Positions 23,697 through 32,700 of a stretch of 64,000 bases of DNA are shown piece by piece. Numbering within the stretch: the first letter of the stretch is position 1; the number at the start of each line of letters is the position of its first letter. The stretch spans positions 2,213,864 to 2,277,863 of the forward strand of contig VZSR01000393.1 of the NCBI GenBank assembly GCA_013398615.1. The letters run 5' to 3'. Position numbers and translations under genes: made by a program. The notes under the pieces were generated by a model. That model worked only from the letters and a program-made list of their open reading frames with translations, did not search any database and had not been told where the DNA came from. The stretch comes from Brachypodius melanocephalos. Lineage: Eukaryota > Chordata > Aves > Passeriformes > Pycnonotidae.

Positions 23697-24243
23697 TTGG
23701 GAAGCATTCCTTACGGGAATTCAGGCACACGAGGAGCAGCAGCGGCTTCTTGGCGAGGAGAAATAAATAAAGCTGCAGTCCCAGCTGCAGCCGGCGTGGG
23801 AAGCTGAGGGTGCTGCCAGCTCTGTGCTGGGGATGTGGGGAGTGCCGGGATGGGGGATCCTCTGCATGTGTGCTGTGCTGAGTGTGAGCTCCTGTGGGAT
23901 TGGGACCTTCCTGAGTGCTGGATGTGCCTGGGGAATCCCCCGGGGATGCAGCAGGAATTGCTTTGCTCGCTGGAGCTGTCGCAGCCCTGCTCTCTCTCTC
24001 TCTCAGCTTTTCAGGTCACCCTGACAACATCTTCTGGCTTTTTTTCCCTGGCAGTACCGCGCCTGGATCCGCAGGGATTACGGCAGGAACCCCTTCCAGG
24101 ACCAGGAGGAGCTGCAGGGCTTGCTGGGTCAGCAGCAGCCGGGGAGCAGGGATCGCTCCTGGCTCCGCTCCCCCGCTCCCACCTTCCCTCCTCCGTGCAG
24201 CGCAGGTGCCTCCGGTGCTGGCAGAGGATGGATGAACAGATAA
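15642..24243 (+). CDS. DUSP22-like dual-specificity phosphatase, one exon missing
   Basis: An atypical dual-specificity phosphatase of the DUSP15/DUSP22 family; in mammals DUSP22 (JKAP) modulates JNK and T-cell-receptor signalling. Visible coding exons are 15642-15662, 16828-16861, 17384-17433, 20006-20080, 20444-20615 and 24055-24243, all GT-AG. The start MGSGMSK has the Gly-2 myristoylation context of DUSP22. IVSGLYLGNIH, MTYLCISASDSSSQNL (likely general-acid Asp), HFKECIQFIHECRL and the P-loop HCLAGVSRS (catalytic Cys and Arg) follow in order, then ASPNPGFQQQLQEYES. Exon phases require one more exon of length 3n+2 between 16861 and 17384, the place where DUSP22 has an exon of about 85 nt. 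It probably lies in the 17246-17345 N gap. The tail after QDQEELQGLL (Ser/Pro/Gly-rich, ends GRGWMNR) differs from DUSP22, and a further exon cannot be excluded. It resembles DUSP22 more than DUSP15, for example YLCI and CLAGVSRS. Confidence 0.9.
17246..17345. other. Assembly gap (100 N)
   Basis: Exactly 100 Ns, the usual placeholder for a gap of unknown size. By phase and position it probably hides the third coding exon of the DUSP22-like gene. Confidence 0.95.
23665..23693. repeat. Poly(A) run, 29 bp
   Basis: Uninterrupted A29 in the last intron of the DUSP22-like gene, followed by 'gctttggg'. No retroposed gene body is recognisable upstream, so this is simply a mononucleotide tract. Confidence 0.85.
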
Positions 24244-25285
24244 ACAGCCGGCTGCTCCCTGGCAAGCCTTGGCCCTGGGGCTTGCTGAGCCCGTTTTCCC
24301 TTTGCTGAGCACTTCCAGGGATTCATGGCTAGGGCAGGAATCCACCGGCACCAGCGTGGGCTCTCCGGGGCTGGAGCAGGGGGACAGCACTCACAGAGCC
24401 CCCTGTCAGCTGCCAGCTCCAGTGAAGGGGTGGCAGCGTCCTGCTCTGTCCCATTCCCCCATTCCCAATGGATTACAGCTGCTTTTCCACCCTCAGAGCA
24501 GCAGCCAGGCCCGTCCCTCTCTCCTCATGACGCTATCTGGGCTGGCAGGGCACAGGGAAATCCAAAATGGGATGAGATGGAGAGAGGCCACCTTGTCCCC
24601 TGCTTCCCTGAGGAAGGAGGGATGAATCCCGGGGTGTGGGGGTGCTGCTGAGCCCTGGCTGGCACCCAGTGGGATGGGGAGAGAGGCTGGAGGGGTTTTG
24701 GGGCTGCTCCTCGCTGTGGATGGAGTTTCCCAGTCCAGCCTGTCCTTGGCTGGTAAATATCTGGCATTTTCCTTATCCCAACCCCAGGGAGGGGGAAAAT
24801 CCAGCAGTGCCAGAGGCTGCCTGTGCCATTGCCTCCATCCCTGGAGCCACAGTGGGTTTGGATTTTCCCTGAGCCCCACCTGAACATCCCTGCTTGCCAA
24901 AGAAGCCAAAAGCTTGCTTGGCTTCACTCAACCCATGGACCAATTTAACTCTGCCCTTCTCCAAAAGCCTTTTTAATACCTAAAACCCGTGGCCATGCCC
25001 AGTTTTTCATCCCAAACTCAGATTGTGCTTTCCCAAAGCTTTCTTTGGCAGGAATCCATCCCCCCATCAGCCTTACAGGGAGGGTCCTATCCCATGGATT
25101 CATGGATCCCTTCAACCCATCTCGGCCTTTCCCTGTAAATACCCTGTTTGTCCACTCAAAAAATGCCTGTTCCGCAATTCCTTCTAAGGAAAAAAAGGCA
25201 TTCAAAACATTTCTAGGAATTCTCTTGATGAAGATTTCTGGGTACTCGTCGTGTGACAGCACCAGGGGTGACTTGCCCAGCTCCT

Positions 25286-25291
25286 AATAAA
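25286..25291 (+). terminator. Candidate poly(A) signal for the DUSP22-like gene
   Basis: AATAAA lies about 1.04 kb after the phosphatase stop codon and is the first clean hexamer after it. This would give a 3' UTR of about 1 kb. Assignment is by position only. Confidence 0.5.
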
Positions 25292-25309
25292 GAAGAGAGT
25301 GATTAAAAT

Positions 25310-26820
25310 CATGAGGGTGCCTGGGCTTCATTTGTGCTGCTCCTGGTGGGAGCACAGGGATGGCCTGAAATGACCGCCCTGCTTCCCATTTTCTTGATGA
25401 GAACCACCAGCGAAATGAAGAATTTAAAATATTCTGTGTTTAGCCAGGATGCATAGGGAGAGGGGGGGAAATTGGTGTTTTCCCTATTTTTTTAGATGGA
25501 GAAAAGGGTCCCCGTGGCTGTTGTTCCACATGGAAGTAGTGAGAAAGCAATTAATGGGATCGAGGATGTTGATGGAAGGGAGGCCAAGCAAACGGGATCA
25601 ATATTGGATTTAAAGCCTCTGTTTTCATTTCAGGAAGCAGAAAAAAAATGGAACTTGCACGGCAGGGCGAGAAAAGAGAAGAAAGTTGGAGTTAATAGGA
25701 AGTCATTGGAGGTGGGTGATAAGCAGAGATTAGATTTGCAGGAGGAGGGGTGATAAGCACCACAGGCCGGGTGGCTCTGCACCTCCCGGCCATCCCCGGG
25801 CTTCACACACTCCCCAGGGAACCACAGCACCACCACGGCAAAACCTGGGAAAACCCCCCGGATTTGGGGAATCACAGGGAATGCTTCCCCGGAGCAGCAG
25901 CACACTCCATGCCTGACGTCACAGCGACAATTATGCCCAAAAAGCTCCTTCTAATCCAAATTTCCCGGAATTTGAGGGTGAATATATCGATTTTTTTTCA
26001 CTCCACCCTCCATCAGCGGGACCTGAGGTGGCTTTAGGGATTTGGGGAGCTGGGAGGCAAACCCTGAACGGGTAAAACTGGGCTGATTTCCACTTTTTGG
26101 ACGTTGCCAAGGGCACCTCAAGCTTGGCTGCTGGGCTCTGCTGTCCCACATCAGCATTCCCAAAATCCTGGTGCCTCTGGCACGGGGAAAGCTCTGCCCA
26201 CGAAGCTGCAGAGCCAAAATGAAGCTGGGAATGACAAAGTCACCTTGATCCACTGAAATGAATTTCCAGGTCTTTGGTCTCCAGAGGGGATGGAGAGTTT
26301 AGTTGTGTGCAGACCTTCTAAAATATCACAAGGTTTCCAGAATTTTAGCAAAATAAAGAGGTTTTTTTTTTTACAGGGGAGTCTCTATCTAGCAGGGGGA
26401 GGTGGTGATGCAAAGCCCTGTCAAAGCTTAAATTTGTATTTTTGGTGAAAAAAAAGGAAATTAATCCTCCTGACTGTATCTGACTGCAGAAGATGTTTTT
26501 GGCTCACCCCAAATCTCCTGAAGGGGGTGGATCCAATGAGGATCAGTGGGGTGTTTAAAAACAAGGAGCATTCCAGCCATTCTTTATTAGGAATGACAGG
26601 AAAGGTTGTGCACCTTAGAGCGTTATTTTTATTAAACCATCTGTGCAGCTCCATACATTTCCCATTTCTCCGTATTGCCCGCGTGGGAGTAATTACGGTT
26701 TTCTTCCAAGAAATGTGTGTGTAATCTGGTAATCCCAAAAAAACCCCCTCTGAAGTCAGGCTGCAGATGGTCCTTTATGCTCTGGTGGCCCTGGCTGGGT
26801 TGGGCTGGGCTGGGGCACAG
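25310..26820. other. Intergenic interval between DUSP22-like and IRF8
   Basis: No exon was recognised. The sequence is mostly unique, with short A and T tracts (for example 26362-26373). It ends at the G-rich minisatellite upstream of IRF8. Confidence 0.5.
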
Positions 26821-26824
26821 TCAG

Positions 26825-27530
26825 GACACCAAATCCAGACTGAGAACAGTGGGAACTGCTGGGGCAGGGAGGGAGGGAATGATCCAGGACTGGGGTTGAT
26901 CCAGAAAGGAACTGGGAACTTCCTGGGGGTGGAAATTGGGTGAACTGGGACTGGGGATGGACCAGTCTGGGATTGATCCTGAAAGGAACTGGGAACTGCC
27001 TAGGATCAGTCTGGGACTGGGGAAAGTGGCCTGGGAGTGGGAATGGACTGAGCTGGGACTGGGAACACTGGACTGGGAACACTGGGAAGGCTGATTTGGG
27101 ATTGAGGATAGAATGACCTGGGACTGGAGAGTGACCAATCTGGGACTGGAGAAAGTCGTCTGGGACTGGAGAAACTCATCTGGGACTGGGGAAACAGATC
27201 TGGGAGTGGGAATGCTGATTTGGGATTGGGGATGGCATGACCTGGGACTGGAGAGTGACCAGTCTGGGACTGGGGAAACTCATCTGGGACTGGGGAAACA
27301 GATCTGGGACTGGGACTAGATTGATCTGGGACTGGCGAGGTTTATTAGGGGATGTACTGATCACGGTCTGAGGATGGATTGATCCGGGAGTGGGGATATT
27401 GGTTTGGAACTGCGGATGGGCTGATCTGGGATTGGTAACAGACCAGCCCGGGACTGGGAAGACTGCTTGGGGACTGGGGAAAGTGGGTTGGAACTGGGAA
27501 CGGATTAATTTTGGATTGGGAACGACGACA
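26825..27530. repeat. G-rich minisatellite upstream of IRF8
   Basis: Irregular tandem copies of 'gatctgggactggggaaac'-type units of about 15-40 bp are built from GGGACTGG, GGGGA and GATCTG/GACTG blocks. The most regular part is about 27110-27340. It ends around 290 bp upstream of the IRF8 TATA box. The reading frames across it encode only the repeat (Trp-Asp-rich peptides). Confidence 0.88.
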
Positions 27531-27640
27531 GGCAAAACCCCCGGACACACCCCGGACCGCGGCGGGACAGGTTAACCACGCCCCCTCCCACCATGGCACC
27601 GCCCACTTTGCGCAGGCCCCGCCCCTCCCGGTCAGCTGAT

Positions 27641-27649
27641 TTCGGGGAA
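27641..27649 (+). promoter_or_regulatory. GAS element (STAT site) of IRF8
   Basis: TTCGGGGAA fits the palindromic TTCNNNGAA consensus for STAT dimers. It lies about 175 bp upstream of the TATA box. Mammalian IRF8 is induced by interferon-gamma through a STAT1-bound GAS in its proximal promoter, so this is probably the avian counterpart. GAGAAACTG at 27663-27671 is a weak IRF half-site. Confidence 0.75.
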
Positions 27650-27699
27650 AGCCGCGCTTTAAGAGAAACTGCGGCGCGCGCCCCGCCGCGACGTCTCTC

Positions 27700-27825
27700 A
27701 TTGGTCGATTCCTCACGGCCCCTCCTTCTCATTAAACGGGGATGGAGCAGGGAGGAGCCGATTATTGGTGGAGCGTGAGGGGGCGTGGCAGTAGGCGTGG
27801 TCTCCATATCGCGCTGGTATATAAG
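27700..27825 (+). promoter_or_regulatory. IRF8 core promoter: inverted CCAAT boxes and TATA box
   Basis: ATTGG (inverted CCAAT) occurs at 27700-27704 and 27764-27768, and TATATAAG at 27818-27825. The surrounding sequence is CpG-rich (27,540-28,300). Transcription is expected to begin around 27850. Nothing else on the plus strand could use this promoter except IRF8, whose start-codon exon lies 1.6 kb downstream. Confidence 0.78.
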
Positions 27826-27894
27826 GTGACCTCGGGGCAACCGCGGGCGCGGCACCGGGAGCGCGGAACTGGGATCTGCACCGGGACCGGTATT

Positions 27895-28080
27895 GGCATC
27901 ACCCTGGGAGGGCAGGGACCGGCCGGAGGACAGGTACCGGCATCGGCATCACCCTGGGAGGGCAGGGACAGGTCGCGGGACAGGTACCAGCATCACCTGT
28001 GGGTGTGCAGGGATCAGCACCGGCAATCCCCCGTAGGAGAGCAGGGACCGGCCGCAGGATAGCGTCCTGTACCGGCATCC
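27895..28080. repeat. 50-bp tandem repeat in the IRF8 first exon/intron 1
   Basis: Two clear 50-bp copies begin at 27895 and 27945 with 'ggcatcaccctgggagggca', and each ends with GGACAG|GTACC. Two more degenerate copies follow to about 28080. The repeat duplicates a potential 5' splice site (gt at 27934 and 27984), so the exon 1 end is ambiguous. Confidence 0.8.
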
Positions 28081-29194
28081 TCTATGAGAGGACACCGGGA
28101 AGGCACCGGCAGCGAGCGGCCGAAAGGCAGGGACAGGTCCCGACGCCGATTACCCGCACGGCTGCGGAGAAGGGCAGGGATCGCACGGATGCGGGATGTC
28201 CCCATCCCGGTCCTCCTGGTCCCCTGCGCAAGGACCGAGCCCGCTGCGGGTGGCGGAGCCCGGGATGGGCGGGTTGGAGCCGCGGGATGACCGTGAGGAG
28301 CTGCCGGGGCCTCCTTGTCCCGAACGGGTGACTCCCTTTCGGGGAGGGAGATGGAGCTCCGTACCAGGCAGGGATGGGAAGAAGCTTTCTGGAAAGCGGA
28401 GTGATTGAGGAGTGTCCCGTTTCTGCGGGATTTCTCAGCTTCTTCCCTTTTGGCATCACTCAGGTTGGGTGCTGGAGCCCCCAGAGAGGGAATGGATGCC
28501 CCCATTCCTGCAGGGACGAGCTGCTCCACGTTCTTTGGGACATCCAGAGCTGGTGGTGTTGGTTGCTCACTCTGAGTTGCCAGGGCCGTCTCTGTGTCCT
28601 GCTGTGTCCCTGCCGAAGGGATGGAATTTGGTGGCACTGAGCTGCTGGGAGCCCATGGCAAAGCGGGGACCACTGGCGCTCAGGCTGCACTGGGAGCATC
28701 CTTGTTTTCTCCCCAAAAATCTTCCAGTAAATAACAAACGAACGAGGCAGAGGCAGCCCAATAAAATTTAGAGCCCAAAATGCCTGGAAAGTTGGTTCAG
28801 AGGCTGCTGATCACTTCTGCCAGGCCACCAGCTCCTGTCGTGCCAGGGAGGGTTGAGCCTGGCACTTTGCTTCCAGCGGTTGTGTGTTCCTTATCCCTGG
28901 GAGGATTTGGGATGCAGTCTGGAGCTGCCATCTGCTCCCCAAAATAGTGCCCGGTGAGAGGAGCTGCTGCCCCCTCCGGGACAAATCCTTGTGCCAAGAG
29001 CACCCAGGGACAGCTCTGGCACCCCGGGGTGGCCTGCCCGGTGTCACTTGCTGAGGTGACAGCACAGCTGGGGGCTTTAACCCCCATCCATCTGCTTCCT
29101 CTGTGATCTATCCTGCAGCAAAGCAGGAATAAGCAGAGCACTGAGTCAGCCGCTTGTGGCAGCGGAACTTTGGTGGAGCTGGGGGAAGAATTTT

Positions 29195-29272
29195 GTAGCA
29201 ACTCAGAAGGAAATTGCCTTGATTTTTTTTCTGGGTAGTAACTCAGAAGGAAACTGCCTTGATTTTTTTTTT
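29195..29272. repeat. 40-bp tandem duplication in IRF8 intron 1
   Basis: Two copies of 'aactcagaaggaaattgcct' followed by 'tgatttttttt' are offset by 40 bp. They lie about 150 bp upstream of the start-codon exon. Confidence 0.85.
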
Positions 29273-29327
29273 TCCTTTCGTTTTAAAAGAAGCAGAGGGT
29301 GGGGTAGGGGGGGTATTTTAATCCTTG

Positions 29328-29400
29328 AATTACGGAATTTTGGGATCCCAGAAGGGCTGGCGTTGGAAGGGACCCTCAAGATCCCTTTCCAAGGGCTGAC
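29328..29400 (-). mobile_element. Possible CR1 fragment upstream of IRF8 exon 2
   Basis: 'ttggaagggaccctcaagat' resembles an antisense CR1 3' end, but the following sequence is short and poorly matching. The call is tentative. Confidence 0.45.
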
Positions 29401-29427
29401 AGGGCTGGGTCCCTGTGTCCCTGCAGG

Positions 29428-29740
29428 ATGTGTGACCGGAACGGCGGGAGGCGCCTGCGGCAGTGGCTGATAGAGCAGATCGACAGCGAGCTCTACCCGG
29501 GGCTCATCTGGGAGAACGAGGAGAAATCCATGTTCCGCATCCCCTGGAAGCACGCCGGCAAGCAGGACTACAACCAGGAGGTGGATGCTTCTATCTTCAA
29601 GGTAGGCACAGGTGGTTGGTGCCTTTTCTTGGTGGGTTTTGTCCCTTGGTGGGACATGGCAACGCTGTCTCTGTGTTTTACATCTTTTACCCCTTGCCTT
29701 GACCTCCCAAGTTTTTGTTTTTGTTTTTTTTTTTTTTTTT

Positions 29741-29774
<34 letters not shown>

Positions 29775-32700
29775 GATTTATTCCTTTTTATCAAAAGTTA
29801 GAACCGGTTTTAGGTTTGTTTTTCAGCATGTTTGACTCCAGGTATGAACATGACATCGCTCTAAACTTCTCACCAGCTTCTCTTGATAAAATGCTGGATT
29901 TATATTAAAGAAAAAACCTAAAAAGACTTTGCAGGTGGGAAGGAAGGATTTCACTGAAAAGGGGGGGGGGGGTGTCCAGTTTTGGAAAAAATGGGAAAAT
30001 TCCATCCTGAAGCAAAAAGGTCAGGTCTTCCCCAGGAATTCCCTTCCCTCTAGCCCCACTTCCAAGTATCTGTACTACTGAAGGAATTTAATTTCAGTAG
30101 CTGAGTTATGAGGATAGCCTTGACCTCAGCTCTCTGAAAATATAGAAATATCTACAAAAGAAATCAATGTGTATATTAAAAAATATATATAATATTTTTC
30201 ATTCTTCCTTCAATGGTAAAATATATTCTCCTACCAAAAGCAAAAATTATGTTCTGCTCTTAGAGAGACCAGTTTATTTAGTTATTAATTTATTAGTCAG
30301 GAGCTGGAAAAGGAGGTTTATTTTGATTTTTAATTGAGCAGCGATTCCTTGTGTTCCCGGCAGCTCCTGACTGGTACGTGCAGAAGTGAACACACACACG
30401 ATGTTTTTTGCAAACCTGGGTTTTAAAAGACTTTTCTGCATTTCTGAGGCAGGTGGTGCTGCTCTGCACCCCCCCAAAACCCCCCAGGTGTGGTGGCTGT
30501 GCAGGTGGCCGCAGTCTAGGAGTGAAACAGCGAATCCCCAAGAGATGCTTGAGAGGGTGCAAGACGCAAAATGCTCTCTGCAAGCCCAGAGAGGAGCTCA
30601 CAGGGAGGATTTTCTTAGGGTTTTGGGGTTTTTTTTTGTTCATTCTTTGCTTTAGGCCTGGGCTGTTTTCAAAGGCAAGTTCAAGGAAGGCGACAAAGCG
30701 GAGCCGGCCACATGGAAGACGCGGCTTCGCTGCGCCCTCAACAAGAGCCCTGACTTTGAGGAGGTGACAGACAGGTCCCAGCTGGACATCTCCGAGCCCT
30801 ACAAGGTCTATAGGATCGTGCCAGAGGAGGAGCAGAAGTGTGAGTCCCCCAGGAAAAGGACTGAGCCCTGCACTGGGTCCATCCTCTGAGCACAGCCCTG
30901 CGCCTGAGCAGCGTTTCATGACCAGCCCCTGCTCTGTGCTCTGCCTCTCTGCTTGTCCTGTGTGCAAATGTCCCCCTGGGGTGACAGGGAGGGGAGGAGA
31001 AAGGCCGGGATTGGGGTTTTCAACCCCTAAAACCCCTAGGAAACAGGGGACAGCTGCAGCCTCGTGGAAGCTCCCACCCCCTAAGGATGTTGTGGGGGCA
31101 AATTCCACCTTCCCTGCCCGGGGGAGGGACATGAGCCTCCACCTTTTTTTCCTCCCAACCCCTGCCCTGTGAGGATGGTGAGGAGCTGCAATAAATCCCT
31201 TTTCTTGCTGCAGGAGCAATAATTTTGCAGAGAGCTGCTCCCGTGTCCGGTGTGGCTCAGGTCACGCTAACTATAACTCTAGTTGTGGTTAGGGGAGCCT
31301 GTGTGCTTTGTCCTTTTTTTGAGTTAAAAACTTGCAAAAAAAGGAATGGTTTTGCAGTCAGGAAATCTGCCTTTAGCATCTCTGTCCCCTCCAGCCCGCT
31401 CACACAGGGGCTGGGCTGCCACTATGCAAATGGCACTGCAGGTTCCCACCAGCAGCACCCCTGCACTGGGGTGGCTGGTGGAAAAAAGAGAAGCAGCAGC
31501 CCCAGCCCCAGTCTCTGGGGTGCTCAAAAAAACCCCAGACCCTCTCCTCTGCTCCAGCTCTGTCTCTGTCACCAGCCAGGCTTTTGATTTTTCTTGCTGC
31601 TGGTCCCTGTGTGGGAGGGTAAATGAGTTATAAAGTGATTTTTGGCCCCAAAAAGCAGCTCTGGAGGGGCTGTGAGCCTCTCCAAGGTGCTCTGCTGTGG
31701 TTCTTGGTTTCATAGCTTTTGCTGGGTGAAAATTACGATGAGATGAGCTGTGCTTGGCCGGTGTGGGTGTTCTCACTGCAACCTCCCCTCTCCTTGCAGG
31801 CAAGGCAGGGATTGCCAACGGGAGCGGCCTGAGCGATGTCACGGAGATGGACTGCAGCTCCTCTGCCATCGATGACCTCATCAAAGAGGTGAGGCCTCCC
31901 CTCGGCTGCAGGTGGCTCAAGCTGCCTGGTAAAGCACTGCCTTCCCCAAATTCCAAAGCTGCAGCGTTGGGTTTGCAGCTGGTTCAGGTGAGCCAGCACC
32001 AGGGCAGGGTGTTGCTCTGCTGTTGGCTTCTGCTGTCCGTGTGCATCCAGCTGGGATTCACTGGGGATGGAGTCTGCCACAGCTCTGTGCCCCCTCTTGG
32101 CCTCCTCACACCTCCTGAGGGTGTTATTCAAATGTACAACCAGGGCAATGCCAGCCTTGCCCTTTCCAACCCCCCAAAAATCGGTTGGCATGGCCATTTG
32201 GACCCTCTCTGTGAGTGCTCCAAGTGCCCTGCTGGAGGTGTCAAACCCGCTCTGATCCCGGTGTCTGCTGTCCCACAGCCCTCCTGTGTGGATGAGTACC
32301 TGGGGATCATCAAGAGGAGCCCCTCACCCCCCCAGGAGACCTGCAGGAACCCCCCAATACCCGACTGGTGGGTGCAGCAGCCCAGCCCTGGTAAGCAGCC
32401 AACAGCTTGTGCGATATTTGGGAGATTTTTGGGTCAGGAAGAATCTTCCTGTGGGGGGATACGGAGTGAGAAGCAGATTATTTTATCTTCCTTATCAAGA
32501 ATGTTTGAAGTGCTCTTTAAGAAATCCAGCTGGGAGCTTTTGCTGGCATTTCCCATGTGGGAGCTGGGAAAACTGGGACAGAAAGTGAGGGGGCTGAGGG
32601 ATTGGGATTTGGGAGCTGGGAATGCAGGCTCAGCTTGGCTTTCTGTGCCCACAGCGTTGCCCCTGATGAATGGATACTCCAGCTACGAGCAGTATCACTC

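Noticed and set aside
23566..23766. Poly(A) run as the tail of a processed pseudogene
   Set aside because: No gene-like sequence or target-site duplication could be seen upstream of the A29 run.
24945..25275. Minus-strand exon-like stretch (SHDEYPEIFIK) preceded by a TTATTAG acceptor
   Set aside because: It looked like a coding exon, but I recognise no protein, there is no partner exon nearby, and the plus strand there fits the 3' UTR and poly(A) signal of the DUSP22-like gene.
27113..27575. Open frames encoding Trp-Asp-Leu-Gly repeats
   Set aside because: These are translations of the G-rich minisatellite and have no independent support.
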